A stretch of DNA of 64,000 bases from Eubacteriaceae bacterium UBA6119 (GCA_002423395.1 DIVZ01000005.1:1-64000), one strand, 5' to 3'. Counted from the first letter of the stretch, positions 33,652 to 42,080 are shown. Numbers and translations: made by a program. The notes: generated by a model not told the origin, from the sequence alone.

Positions 33652-34728
33652 ATGCCTAAACCGAAGAAAAATCCAAAAACTTACAAAAATATAGATGGAA
33701 TATCAAAAGATATCTTTAAAAAAGCCTTGTATTTATACGGCAAGGATATTTTTATTGTAGGCGATATTATTGACGATATTATTAATAAAAATTTTAACGC
33801 AAGCGTTAAAGAATTAAACATTAAAACGATAGACGGTAAAAAAGCTAAAGCGGAAGATATAGCGGATGAAATGAACGCGCTTCCCGTTTTCGATAAATAT
33901 AAACTGCTTATAGTAAAAAACAGTATACTGTTTGAAAAAAACAATAAATCCGATACATCTAAAATAAATGAATTAATAAAATTGCTGAAAGAAAAACCCG
34001 ATTATCTGTTAATTGTTTTTATCTCTAACGATACACCGTTTTGGTATAACAGTTTATTTGAATATTTTAAAGAAAATGATGCGGCATATGAGCTTGACGG
34101 ATGCGATATAAAAGACGAATTTATAAAAAAGTGGATTATAAGTAAAGCGTCTGAAATAGATTTTAAACTTGACATGCAGTCGGCAAATTTCTTTTTATCA
34201 CACATAGGATATTATGATAAAGATGTAAATGCTGAGATGTTATACAATGAATTAAATAAGTTGTCGTGTTATTGCGCTGATAAAAAAACCGCTGATAATG
34301 AGGATATAAAAAAGGTATGCACATCTTACATACCGGAAAGCATTGATATTTTAATAAACGCGGTAAATAATAAAAACCTTTCCCAAGCCTACTTTGCTTT
34401 TGAGCAGCTAATAAACAATAACACTTATCCTACAGTTATACTAAGCGCTGTTGTTACTAATTTTAATATAATGCTATTGTATAAACAGTATTCAGAATCC
34501 GATAAATTAAACGCTTGGGATATGCTTGCGAAAATGAAAAAAATGAACAGCATTAAATATGCCAGATATGAAAATGTCGACAACATATTAAAAAGCAGCG
34601 GCAATTTTTCGGAAAGAAAAATAAAGAGTATCATCTATACATGCGCAAAATATGATAACGGAGTAAAAAGCGGAATAATTGAAGCAAATATAGGATTTGA
34701 GAGAATTTTATATTTTATATGCACTTGA
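33652..34728 (+). CDS. holA: DNA polymerase III subunit delta
   Basis: 358-residue clamp-loader delta subunit (YqeN). Divergent AAA+ fold with family-like blocks KKALYLYGKDIFIVGDIIDDI (N-terminal), MNALPVFDKYKLLIVKN and a C-terminal collar domain (SIDILINAVNNKNLSQAYFAFEQLI). It opens the beta clamp during loading. Sequence conservation is low in this family, but the position directly after comEC is conserved in Bacillota and supports the call. rpsT, which usually follows, is not here. The -35 of the thiT promoter overlaps its stop. Confidence 0.85.
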   Translation: MPKPKKNPKTYKNIDGISKDIFKKALYLYGKDIFIVGDIIDDIINKNFNASVKELNIKTIDGKKAKAEDIADEMNALPVFDKYKLLIVKNSILFEKNNKSDTSKINELIKLLKEKPDYLLIVFISNDTPFWYNSLFEYFKENDAAYELDGCDIKDEFIKKWIISKASEIDFKLDMQSANFFLSHIGYYDKDVNAEMLYNELNKLSCYCADKKTADNEDIKKVCTSYIPESIDILINAVNNKNLSQAYFAFEQLINNNTYPTVILSAVVTNFNIMLLYKQYSESDKLNAWDMLAKMKKMNSIKYARYENVDNILKSSGNFSERKIKSIIYTCAKYDNGVKSGIIEANIGFERILYFICT

Positions 34729-34753
34729 CAAAAATTGAATAATATTATATAAA
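34725..34753 (+). promoter_or_regulatory. Promoter of the TPP-riboswitch/thiT unit
   Basis: TTGACA at 34725-34730 and TATAAA at 34748-34753, 17-bp spacer. The TGA stop of holA lies inside the -35 hexamer, the same arrangement as at rplU. Confidence 0.75.
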
Positions 34754-34774
34754 TATGTAAAAGTTAATAAATTC

Positions 34775-34846
34775 TGCTAGGGGAGCATATAGCTGAGAAG
34801 ATTTACCCTTTAAACCTGACCCGGATAATGCCGGCGTAGGAAAGCA
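34775..34846 (+). ncRNA. TPP riboswitch (THI element) aptamer
   Basis: Contains the conserved THI-element segments GGGGAGC, CTGAGA, ACCC, ACCTGA, and CCGG-ATAATG-CCGGCGTAGG; P1 is TGCT (34775-34778) with AGCA (34843-34846). It precedes the thiamine transporter gene thiT. Confidence 0.95.
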
Positions 34847-34870
34847 AACAAATTAAAGTATTTTTATATG

Positions 34871-34890
34871 CTTCCTTTATTTAAAGGAGG
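34871..34890 (+). promoter_or_regulatory. Shine-Dalgarno-sequestering hairpin of the TPP riboswitch
   Basis: CTTCCTTT (34871-34878) pairs with AAAGGAGG (34883-34890) over a 4-nt loop. The 3-prime strand is exactly the thiT Shine-Dalgarno, 7 nt before the ATG at 34898. There is no U tract, so translational control is expected. Confidence 0.7.
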
Positions 34891-34897
34891 TTTTTTT

Positions 34898-35521
34898 ATG
34901 CAAGATTTTTTAACATCAACACTCGGGCAGATTATTGTAGTTGTATCTATAATTGTTCTGCTAATAGTTATCTTTAAAACATCAAAAAAAGATAACAAGA
35001 ATAATGTCAAAGCATTGACATATTCGGCAATAGCAATTGCAATAGCCTTTGTTTTAAATGCTTTTATAGTATTTAAAATGCCGCAGGGCGGAAGCGCAAC
35101 ACTGTTTTCCATGCTGGTAATAGTGCTTATAGCTTATTGGTTCGGTCCGAAAAACGGCATACTCGCGGGACTTGCGTTTGGTCTGTTAAACGCTATGTAC
35201 CAGCCTTTTATTGTTCATCCCATGCAATTTTTACTCGATTATCCGCTGGCGTTTGGGATGCTGGGCGTTGCGGGATTTTTTAGAAACAAAAAGCACGGAC
35301 TGCAATGGGGCTATATTGTTGCTGTTCTTGGCAGATATGTCTGCCATGTAATGTCGGGGATAATATTCTTTGCGGAATATGCCGGCGATTCAAACGTTAT
35401 ATTATATTCAATTATTTACAATGCGTCTTACATAGGAATAGAAGCCATAATAACATTTGCGCTGTTGTGGGTTCCCGGAGTAAGAAATGCGTTTAGCAGA
35501 ATAAAAACAAACCTTAATTAA
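34898..35521 (+). CDS. thiT: ECF transporter S component, thiamine-specific (ThiT)
   Basis: 207-residue membrane protein of the ThiT/YuaJ family that binds thiamine for the ECF transporter. The core from about residue 36 contains MPQGGSATLFSMLVIVLIAYWFGPKNGI and the late RYVCHVMSGIIFFAEYA, which contribute to the thiamine pocket in the family. An extra N-terminal membrane segment (1-27) precedes the usual start. The ATG at 34898 is fixed by AAAGGAGG; an in-frame codon at 34868 would lie upstream of the regulatory hairpin. Controlled by the TPP riboswitch. Confidence 0.92.
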   Translation: MQDFLTSTLGQIIVVVSIIVLLIVIFKTSKKDNKNNVKALTYSAIAIAIAFVLNAFIVFKMPQGGSATLFSMLVIVLIAYWFGPKNGILAGLAFGLLNAMYQPFIVHPMQFLLDYPLAFGMLGVAGFFRNKKHGLQWGYIVAVLGRYVCHVMSGIIFFAEYAGDSNVILYSIIYNASYIGIEAIITFALLWVPGVRNAFSRIKTNLN

Positions 35522-35544
35522 ATATAATGATAATGTTTTCAGAT

Positions 35545-35574
35545 AAAAAAGCTGTGAGTTTTCACGGCTTTTTT
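35545..35574 (+). terminator. Terminator after thiT
   Basis: AAAAAAGCTGTGA-GTT-TCACGGCTTTTTT forms a 13-bp stem with A and T tracts (one G-T pair), 24 nt after thiT. Confidence 0.88.
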
Positions 35575-35575
35575 A

Positions 35576-35604
35576 TTGTCTATTAACATATTGGGGTATA
35601 TAAT
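35576..35604 (+). promoter_or_regulatory. Promoter of the PHP-domain genes
   Basis: TTGTCT at 35576-35581 and TATAAT at 35599-35604, 17-bp spacer, about 35 bp before the ATG at 35639. Confidence 0.6.
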
Positions 35605-35638
35605 TATTGCATTGGTTTTTTTACAGAGGATATATATT

Positions 35639-36469
35639 ATGAAAATAAAATCATCATACCATGTTCACAGCAATTTCTGCGACGGAAAAAACTCTCTTGA
35701 AGAAATGGCAGCGGCTGCTGTTTTTAAAAATTTTACTCATCTCGGATTTTCATCGCACGCTCCGGTGCCGCAAAACCGTGACGCCGCGATGGATATAAAC
35801 TCTTTTGAAAGTTATAAAAAGCAAGTTTTACAGTTAAAAGAAAAATATAAAAACAAGCTGAATATTTTCCTGGCCTTAGAATACGACTGCTATGAAGATA
35901 TAGGAATGGTGCAGGAAGTTGCTATAGGCGAGCTTGATTATTATATAATGAGCATTCATTCGCTTGGTGTTGGAAAAGATAAGCGAGCTATAGATTATAC
36001 AGACGATGAATTTGCGGAGCTGATAAAATTAGGCGGGGATGATATAAAAGATATAGTTAAAAGATACTATAATCTGCTGTTGGCGCAATCGCTTAAAAAT
36101 AAACCCGATATAATTGGTCACATTGATATTATTAAGAAAAATAATGTAAATAGCAAATATTTTAATGAAAAAGATAATTGGTATTTAGATATAGCAGATA
36201 ATTATTTAAAAGAAATTAAAAAAATAGGATGCGTTGTAGAAGTCAACACGGGCGGCGTGGCGCGATATGGCGTTCACTGCTTATATCCGTCCGACGAAAT
36301 ACTTAATATGATAAAAGACTACGAAATACCGCTTATGCTTAATTCAGACGCGCATACTAAAGAAAATCTGGATTTTTATTATGACGAAGCATTAAAGAAA
36401 ATTAAAAATATCGGTATTAATAAACTATATTATTTAACATATGACGGCTGGGATGACTATAAAATTTAA
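35639..36469 (+). CDS. Histidinol-phosphatase, PHP type (HisK/HisJ)
   Basis: 276-residue PHP-family phosphoesterase from the ATG at 35639, which has AGAGGA 8 nt upstream; earlier in-frame codons lie in the promoter. Metal-site motifs are YHVHSNFCDG (H8, H10), the SSHAP loop, ALEYD, SIHSLG, IGHIDI and LNSDAH. It resembles the PHP histidinol-phosphatase that dephosphorylates histidinol phosphate. No his genes are nearby, so substrate assignment rests on similarity. The next gene, 17 nt on, is another PHP protein. Confidence 0.82.
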   Translation: MKIKSSYHVHSNFCDGKNSLEEMAAAAVFKNFTHLGFSSHAPVPQNRDAAMDINSFESYKKQVLQLKEKYKNKLNIFLALEYDCYEDIGMVQEVAIGELDYYIMSIHSLGVGKDKRAIDYTDDEFAELIKLGGDDIKDIVKRYYNLLLAQSLKNKPDIIGHIDIIKKNNVNSKYFNEKDNWYLDIADNYLKEIKKIGCVVEVNTGGVARYGVHCLYPSDEILNMIKDYEIPLMLNSDAHTKENLDFYYDEALKKIKNIGINKLYYLTYDGWDDYKI

Positions 36470-36486
36470 ATATTAAGGTAATTGAT

Positions 36487-37329
36487 ATGATGCAAAATTT
36501 CGCTGATATGCATATTCACTCCAATGAATCGGACGGAACGTTAAAGCCGGATGAAATTATAAGAGTAGCGCAGAAAATAAAAAATCTAAAAGCAATATCA
36601 ATAACGGATCATGATACGGCACAAGGCAGCAAAATTGCTCTTGAATATACTCCTAAAAATATAGAAGTTATTGCAGGCATTGAGTTCAGCTGCGAAAGAA
36701 ATGATGAGGAAGTGCATGTTCTAGGTTATTTTATTGATGTATATAATAAATTCTTACTTGAAACGGAAGAAAAGCTTCTAAATATAAGAGCTTTGCGCAT
36801 AGAAAAATTTATTGAGAAATTAAATGATATAAAAATAAAAATAAGCGCCGAAGATGTATATAAATTTTCTACTGGAAAAGCAGTCGGCAGACCGCATGTG
36901 GCGCAGGCTGTTTTTCATAAAGGATATACAAAATCTGTCGATGAGGCGTATTGCAAATATTTAATAAAAGAAAGCGAAACATACGTGCCCAGAATTAAAA
37001 TGGATGTTGAGCAGGCTATGGAAATAATTAACTTATCAGGCGGAATCAGCGTTATAGCACACCCTTCCAGTATAAAAAACCGCAATACAATATCGGAAAT
37101 TATCAATATCGGTATTCAGGGTATAGAAGCTTATCATCCTATGAATTCCCCTGACAACACGCAAAGGTTTTTAAATTTGGCAAAAGAACACAATCTTTTT
37201 ATAACAGGCGGAAGCGATTTTCACAATTCGCGCCAACATGACAAAGCTTCCATGGGTGAATGTACTGTAGATTATTGCCAAATAGAAAAGATGAAAAATT
37301 ATTTGAAATTTCGACAAACTATGTTATAA
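36487..37329 (+). CDS. PHP-domain phosphoesterase (RNase AM/YciV-like)
   Basis: 280-residue PHP-domain hydrolase of the TrpH/YciV type; E. coli YciV (RNase AM) trims 5-prime ends of rRNAs and degrades short oligonucleotides. Visible metal ligands are ADMHIHSNESDG, SITDHDT, GIEFSC, VIAHPSS and a late GSDFH. Length is normal. Two tandem ATGs (36487, 36490) are possible. It is distinct from the preceding HisK-like gene, and the pair probably share a promoter. The promoter and a Spo0A-like box of the next gene lie inside its last codons. Confidence 0.85.
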   Translation: MMQNFADMHIHSNESDGTLKPDEIIRVAQKIKNLKAISITDHDTAQGSKIALEYTPKNIEVIAGIEFSCERNDEEVHVLGYFIDVYNKFLLETEEKLLNIRALRIEKFIEKLNDIKIKISAEDVYKFSTGKAVGRPHVAQAVFHKGYTKSVDEAYCKYLIKESETYVPRIKMDVEQAMEIINLSGGISVIAHPSSIKNRNTISEIINIGIQGIEAYHPMNSPDNTQRFLNLAKEHNLFITGGSDFHNSRQHDKASMGECTVDYCQIEKMKNYLKFRQTML

Positions 37330-37330
37330 T
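37303..37330 (+). promoter_or_regulatory. Promoter of the BASS-transporter gene, with an internal Spo0A-like box
   Basis: TTGAAA at 37303-37308 and TATAAT at 37325-37330, 16-bp spacer. Within the spacer TTCGACA (37310-37316) is the exact reverse complement of the Spo0A box TGTCGAA, a position where binding would block the promoter. It lies over the 3-prime end of the PHP gene. Confidence 0.5.
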
Positions 37331-37450
37331 TCATACGCATTTGCAAATGAATAAAAAATATAGTATGTTAAAGCCGGATGATTCAATGTGGAATGATTGA
37401 TTGGATTGTTTTGGCTTGATTTTTTAGATAAAAAACAAGAAGGTTTTGCT

Positions 37451-38434
37451 ATGAAGTTTTTAAACAGTTTTAATAAATTTATGGAAAAATGGATGCCGCT
37501 TGTAACTCCCACAAGTTTAGTTATAGGCGTTTTATTGGAGCCATACATAGGAAAATATATATTTATTGTGCCGTGGGCGTTTGCGTTCATGACATTTTCG
37601 GGAAGCCTTGGCTCAGGATTCGGCGAAATGAAAAAAGTCGCGTTAAATCCGCTGCCATTAATAATAGTAATGTTTATTTTGCATGTATGGATGCCTTTAA
37701 TCGCTTTCGGCGTAGGAAAGCTGCTTTATGCAAATAATCCGTATTTTATTACGGGAATTTTATTGGTATTTGTTGTTCCTACAGGCATTACAAGCCTTGT
37801 GTGGGTAGCGATGTATAGAGGCAATAACGTGCTCGGGCTCTCAATTATTTTAATTGATACGCTTACTGCTCCGTTTGTAATTCCGTTTTCGTTAAAATTA
37901 CTTGTAGGTACGGCAGTTGAATTAAACACATTGGGGATGTTTAAAGACCTTATATTAATGATTTTAGTTCCGGCTCTGCTTGCGATGACGTTAAATCAAT
38001 TAACGAAAGGCAATATTAAAAAAACGCTTGCGCCCAAACTCGCTCCGTTCAGCAAAGCTGCGATTGTTGTCGTAGTATCGCTTAACTCAACAAAAATAGC
38101 TCCGTATTTCAGAGATTTCCATCTTGTGCTTTTAGGCATTGCTATAACTATTTTATTACTGGCTATAAGCGGATATGTTTGGGGCTGGCTTGCATCGAGG
38201 ATAATGAAATCGGATTATGCTGATACGGTTGCCATTACAGTTAATGCGGGAATGCGAAATATAGCGACAGGCGCTGTTTTGGCATCGCAATATTTCCCTG
38301 CGGCTGTTATGTTTCCGGCAATGGTGGGCACGCTGTTCCAGCAGGTTTTGGTCTCGTTCGTAACGGCGATACTCAGTAAAAGCGAAAAAAAGAAAATAAA
38401 TAACAATATAGCTCAGTTAGAAAATAATAATTAA
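37451..38434 (+). CDS. Bile acid:sodium symporter (BASS) family transporter
   Basis: 327-residue membrane protein with about ten hydrophobic segments, of the bile-acid/arsenite-permease (BASS) superfamily. Characteristic regions are GIL-x-VFVVPTGITSLVWVAMYRGN and the later ITVNAGMRNIATGAVLASQYFP, where small/polar residues form the crossover helices of the sodium site. Physiological substrates of bacterial members are organic anions such as pantoate or keto acids; it cannot be assigned here. The ATG at 37451 follows AGAAGG. It has its own promoter and terminator, so it is monocistronic. Confidence 0.85.
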   Translation: MKFLNSFNKFMEKWMPLVTPTSLVIGVLLEPYIGKYIFIVPWAFAFMTFSGSLGSGFGEMKKVALNPLPLIIVMFILHVWMPLIAFGVGKLLYANNPYFITGILLVFVVPTGITSLVWVAMYRGNNVLGLSIILIDTLTAPFVIPFSLKLLVGTAVELNTLGMFKDLILMILVPALLAMTLNQLTKGNIKKTLAPKLAPFSKAAIVVVVSLNSTKIAPYFRDFHLVLLGIAITILLLAISGYVWGWLASRIMKSDYADTVAITVNAGMRNIATGAVLASQYFPAAVMFPAMVGTLFQQVLVSFVTAILSKSEKKKINNNIAQLENNN

Positions 38435-38446
38435 AAATAAATATAG

Positions 38447-38470
38447 CGTGTCAATATGACACGTTTTTTT
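38447..38470 (+). terminator. Terminator after the BASS transporter
   Basis: CGTGTCA-ATA-TGACACG followed by T7: a 7-bp perfect stem, 13 nt after the stop. Confidence 0.9.
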
Positions 38471-38483
38471 ATTTATATATAAT

Positions 38484-38497
38484 TGAAAACGTTACAA
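38484..38497. promoter_or_regulatory. Candidate cre (CcpA) site
   Basis: TGAAAACGTTACAA matches 13 of 14 positions of TGWAARCGYTWNCW. It lies 33 bp before a possible extended -10 promoter (TGG-TAAAAT, 38530-38538) of the aldolase gene. The genome is AT-rich and the site is one mismatch off, so the assignment is weak. Confidence 0.3.
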
Positions 38498-38603
38498 TAA
38501 ATATAATTAGATTACTAATACCCTTTTTGTGGTAAAATGGCGTTAACTTCATAAATTTTAAATAAATAAAAAAGAGTATTTAATTGAAAGGAAGTATTTT
38601 ATA

Positions 38604-39371
38604 ATGAATAAAATCAGAGAGATGATTAAAAACGGACAAAAAGCTATAGGAACATTTTACGATTTAGGCGGTCAGACAGCTGCAGAAGCTTTGGGAGTTG
38701 CGGGACTTGATTATATTATAATTGATACAGAACACGGCTCATTCGATTTGGATGAAGCTAAAATCGCGATATGCGCGGCTGAAAGAAGGGGTACGTCTCC
38801 GTTTGTAAGAGTTAAAGACGGCACGAGACCTTCAATATTAAAAATGCTTGACGCAGGCGCGAAAGGCATAATAATACCTTGCGTTAAAACAATAGACGAA
38901 GTGAAAAAAATTGTAGAATACGGAAAATACTTTCCTGTAGGCAACAGAGGCTTCGCCGGAACCGCATCGGGAGAATTCGGTTTTTCTGAACACGCAAAAA
39001 CAATGGACGGATACTTTAACTATATGAACTCTTCGACATTATTAATACCGCAGTGCGAAACTAAGGAATGCTTGGAAGATTTAGAAAACATAGCGGCTGT
39101 TGAAGGTGTAGACGGAATATTTGTAGGACCGTACGATTTGTCGATAGCTCTTGGAATACCGGGACAGATGACTAACCCTATAATGGTAGACGCTATGAAA
39201 CATATTGTAAAAGTATGCAAAGATAAAGGCAAATTAGCTTTTATATATTCTGGCAACGCCGAAGATAGCAAAATGAAGTTCGGCTGGGGATATGACGCTG
39301 TAGCGGTAAGCATGGATGTAGTATTCTTAATTAACGTTTATAAGGAACTTATTAAAAATATCAGAGGGTAA
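38604..39371 (+). CDS. HpcH/HpaI family aldolase
   Basis: 255-residue class II pyruvate-type aldolase of the HpcH/HpaI/GarL family, which reversibly splits 4-hydroxy-2-oxo acids into pyruvate and an aldehyde. Visible marks are IIDTEHGSFD (catalytic His), FVRVKDG (pyruvate-binding Arg), a Glu in IPQCETKE (metal) and VDGIFVGPYDLSIALG (metal Asp). The natural substrate is unknown. AAAGGAAG precedes the ATG. It is monocistronic between two terminators. A decayed second copy of its last ~45 bases plus terminator lies at 42174-42282. Confidence 0.88.
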   Translation: MNKIREMIKNGQKAIGTFYDLGGQTAAEALGVAGLDYIIIDTEHGSFDLDEAKIAICAAERRGTSPFVRVKDGTRPSILKMLDAGAKGIIIPCVKTIDEVKKIVEYGKYFPVGNRGFAGTASGEFGFSEHAKTMDGYFNYMNSSTLLIPQCETKECLEDLENIAAVEGVDGIFVGPYDLSIALGIPGQMTNPIMVDAMKHIVKVCKDKGKLAFIYSGNAEDSKMKFGWGYDAVAVSMDVVFLINVYKELIKNIRG

Positions 39372-39428
39372 ATATAAAAGTAATTGAAGAAAAATAAAGA
39401 CTGCTTAAACAGTCTTTATTTTTTTATT
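39327..39428. repeat. Direct repeat copy A: aldolase 3-prime end plus terminator
   Basis: The last codons of the aldolase gene and the downstream terminator recur as an imperfect direct copy at 42174-42282. The shared core includes TTTATAAGG, TTAAAAATA, CAGAG and GTAAATATAAAAGTAATT, then the stem-loop and T tract. By eye the core is roughly 85-90% identical. The two copies enclose the minus-strand CapA-SGNH and acyltransferase genes. Confidence 0.85.
39393..39427. terminator. Terminator between convergent aldolase and CapA-SGNH genes
   Basis: AATAAAGACTG-CTTAAA-CAGTCTTTATT followed by T residues: an 11-bp stem usable from both sides, serving the plus-strand aldolase and the minus-strand CapA-SGNH gene. 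Confidence 0.88.
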
Positions 39429-39451
39429 CTAAAATTAAAGTGTAAACTCAT

Positions 39452-41428
39452 TTAATATAGTAATACAGCCTCAGAATAAAGCATAATACCTGCATACGCG
39501 TTTGGGTGGATATGATCAATTAGCCAATTACTTGACGGATAGTAGTTAATTTTCTCGTTTATAGCAGGATTTGCATTAATGAATTTATGACCGTTAAGGC
39601 TGCAAAATTCTTCTAAAGCCGTTGAGTATTTATTATTTAATAATATTTTATCTCTATAAGTAAGAGAACAATATGGATCTCCGTCGGTTGATGTCCAAGG
39701 CGCAATAAATAAAAACTGCGCTGTGGCATTTTCTTTTCTTATCAAATTACACAGCTCATTTAATCTGTTTATATATTCTTTTTCATTCATAGCGCAATTA
39801 CTGTTTCTATATCTGACATCATTTGTTCCGATTGCAATTACATACAGTTCAGCTTTTGCAGCAATGATTTCATCTGAATGATTAAGTAAAGTCTGTACAG
39901 TTCCGCTTCCCCAAGAACGGTTGTGCACTTCACATGTTAAATGCTCCACTAAAGGCTCATACCAAGGGTAACCGCAGTTTTTACTTCCTTCAGTAATAGA
40001 ATCCCCTACAAAGCAAATACTCTTTACAGAATTTACAGCTTTATAGAATACGCCATTCTTCATATCTTCCGTTAATGTAATCGGCTTTGCCGGTAAGCGC
40101 ATAAAACCATTTTTATCAAAATAATACCTGATATCTAAACTCGTATTAATATCAAATGGGTGGTTGAAAACTGTTTTGGTAATTATATTATGTACTGTTT
40201 TAACCCTGTCTAAATCGTATGTAGTGATATGCTCTTTAACATCTTTATCATGAATAAAATTATGAATTGGAACAGGTTTATAATTCCCAGACAGCGGCGC
40301 ATACGTCCACATGGGGATTACTCCGCCCCCAATTATTTTTTTACTTTGTCTGTCTATATACACTTCGCCTAAAATACTGGCATCTCCGTTATAATCTCTA
40401 TATACATTGGCATAATTTCCCGGACAATACGAAGTATACACTAATTTGCTATTAAACTCAGATATACTGACAGGCTGAACTGAATGCGTATGATCTGCCA
40501 GTATAATATCGGCTCCTAATTCACGGAAAATATCTGCCCATGTTTTTTGATAATAATCCGGGCTTTTAAGGAACTGCGAACCCATATGCGGCATTGCTAT
40601 TATCAAATCAGGGTTATGAGACTTTGCGTAATCAAAATCTTTTTTCACAGATTCTTTAACCTTATTAAAGTCTTTATGGGACGGCGGAATTAATAGTGAA
40701 GTGATATAGGATAGTTCGCCTCTTAATTCAGAATCAACGTTATATCCGTTGCAGCCGTATGTATATGCTAAAAATGCTATTTTTATATCATCACAAGTAA
40801 TAAATTTTACACGGTTTTTTATTTTTTCTTCTTCACTGCGATATGCGCCAATATGAGTTAAACCAATTCTATCTAATACATCAATCGTACGATGTGCGCC
40901 GTCAACACCCTTATCTAAAAGGTGATTAGTAGCTAAAGTAACGAAATCAAATCCTGCGTCTTTAACCGCGGCAGCAAAAGCATCCGGAAAGTTTAAAGCT
41001 AATTTTTTACCGTCGCCATAGTTGCTTGATGAATACCCGGCTTCTTGTCCCGCTAATGGTCCTTCAAGCACGCCTATTGCAAGATCCGCTGATGAAATGC
41101 ATTCTTTAGTATATTCAAACATTTCACTATAATCGTATTTTTGTCCGTCAAAACCTCTGCGCACCTGATCTTCAAGCAATATTAAATCTCCGCAAAACAC
41201 GATACGCAAGGCGTTTTTGTACTGTGACATTTCTTCTGCAGACATTTTCCTATATATTTTGTCTCTGGAATCAACTGTGTTATTTTTTCTCAGCGCTTTA
41301 CGCATAAGCCTGCGCATCTTGATGGGAGCTTTTAGTAACGGTTTTATTACACGGAATGATTTTTGAATATATAAAACGGTCTTGGAACCATTATTCATAT
41401 CCATATACGTTCGTATACGTTTTTTCAT
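39452..41428 (-). CDS. CapA-type metallophosphoesterase fused to an SGNH hydrolase
   Basis: 658 residues in two enzyme domains. Residues ~73-375 match the CapA (poly-gamma-glutamate capsule) calcineurin-like domain: FCGD (D81), LATNHLLDKG, AMPHMGS and ADHTHSVQP supply the metal ligands. Residues ~465-658 form an SGNH/GDSL hydrolase with GDSITEG (Ser477), GTND (Asn in block III) and DHIH (D638, H641), giving a complete triad. The basic N-terminus (1-60) has no clear signal peptide or membrane helix, odd for a surface-polymer enzyme. Likely role: modifying or deacylating an envelope glycan or capsule (inference). Second gene of a minus-strand pair after the acyltransferase, 45 nt apart. Confidence 0.85.
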   Translation of the reverse strand: MKKRIRTYMDMNNGSKTVLYIQKSFRVIKPLLKAPIKMRRLMRKALRKNNTVDSRDKIYRKMSAEEMSQYKNALRIVFCGDLILLEDQVRRGFDGQKYDYSEMFEYTKECISSADLAIGVLEGPLAGQEAGYSSSNYGDGKKLALNFPDAFAAAVKDAGFDFVTLATNHLLDKGVDGAHRTIDVLDRIGLTHIGAYRSEEEKIKNRVKFITCDDIKIAFLAYTYGCNGYNVDSELRGELSYITSLLIPPSHKDFNKVKESVKKDFDYAKSHNPDLIIAMPHMGSQFLKSPDYYQKTWADIFRELGADIILADHTHSVQPVSISEFNSKLVYTSYCPGNYANVYRDYNGDASILGEVYIDRQSKKIIGGGVIPMWTYAPLSGNYKPVPIHNFIHDKDVKEHITTYDLDRVKTVHNIITKTVFNHPFDINTSLDIRYYFDKNGFMRLPAKPITLTEDMKNGVFYKAVNSVKSICFVGDSITEGSKNCGYPWYEPLVEHLTCEVHNRSWGSGTVQTLLNHSDEIIAAKAELYVIAIGTNDVRYRNSNCAMNEKEYINRLNELCNLIRKENATAQFLFIAPWTSTDGDPYCSLTYRDKILLNNKYSTALEEFCSLNGHKFINANPAINEKINYYPSSNWLIDHIHPNAYAGIMLYSEAVLLY

Positions 41429-41473
41429 TAAGAACTCCTTACTTAAGCATAAAAAATAGCTTTTAAATTGCTT

Positions 41474-42025
41474 TTATTGCACCTTTTTTTGTAATTCTTC
41501 ATAAGTAAAATACTCATTATGATGCAGAGAAGCTTTTTTTATAATTCTAGGTTTTTGCAGTACAACAGTACAATTATCTTCAACATCCTCTACAACAACA
41601 GCATTCGCCCCAATCCTTACATTACTGCCAATTTTTACGTTGCCAATAATTTTTGCACCCGCTCCAATATATACATTATCTCCGATTGTAGGAGAGCCCG
41701 CGTTTTCGCTGTCTGTTAAAGTGTTTGAGCCTATTGTAACCTGCTGAAAAATAACGCATCCTTTACCTATTTCCGCGCCCATTGATGTATAGATACCGCT
41801 AATGCCATGAGGGAAAGTCGGTCTGTCAATAAAAGTAGTTTCCAGGGGAATATACGCGCCCTTTTTATTAGTAAATAAATAATAGCGTCGTTTGCTTATA
41901 TTTAATCCCTTACCGCCCTTGCCGCTTAGCAATGCTTTAGACCTTATCTCCCACCATTTATCTAAAGATAAATTTAAATCTAAATATAATAAAAATGCAG
42001 TAAATATGTTTTTAATAATATGCAT
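41474..42025 (-). CDS. Hexapeptide-repeat O-acyltransferase (serine acetyltransferase-like)
   Basis: 183 residues from the ATG at 42025, which has GGAG 7 nt upstream; a TTG nine codons earlier lacks one. The C-terminal half is a left-handed beta-helix of hexapeptide repeats (IGKGCVIFQQVTIGSN, PTIGDNVYIGAGAKIIGNVKIGSNVRIGANAVVVEDV) as in CysE and glycan O-acetyltransferases, using acetyl-CoA. The N-terminal part is short and unlike the CysE helical domain, so sugar or polymer acetylation is more likely than cysteine synthesis. The partner gene downstream carries an SGNH esterase domain, suggesting addition and removal (or transfer) of acyl groups on one polymer. Confidence 0.8.
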   Translation of the reverse strand: MHIIKNIFTAFLLYLDLNLSLDKWWEIRSKALLSGKGGKGLNISKRRYYLFTNKKGAYIPLETTFIDRPTFPHGISGIYTSMGAEIGKGCVIFQQVTIGSNTLTDSENAGSPTIGDNVYIGAGAKIIGNVKIGSNVRIGANAVVVEDVEDNCTVVLQKPRIIKKASLHHNEYFTYEELQKKVQ

Positions 42026-42080
42026 AAACAAACTCCAAAAAAATAATTTCAAGATAAATTCTGAATGTATATGTCAATTT

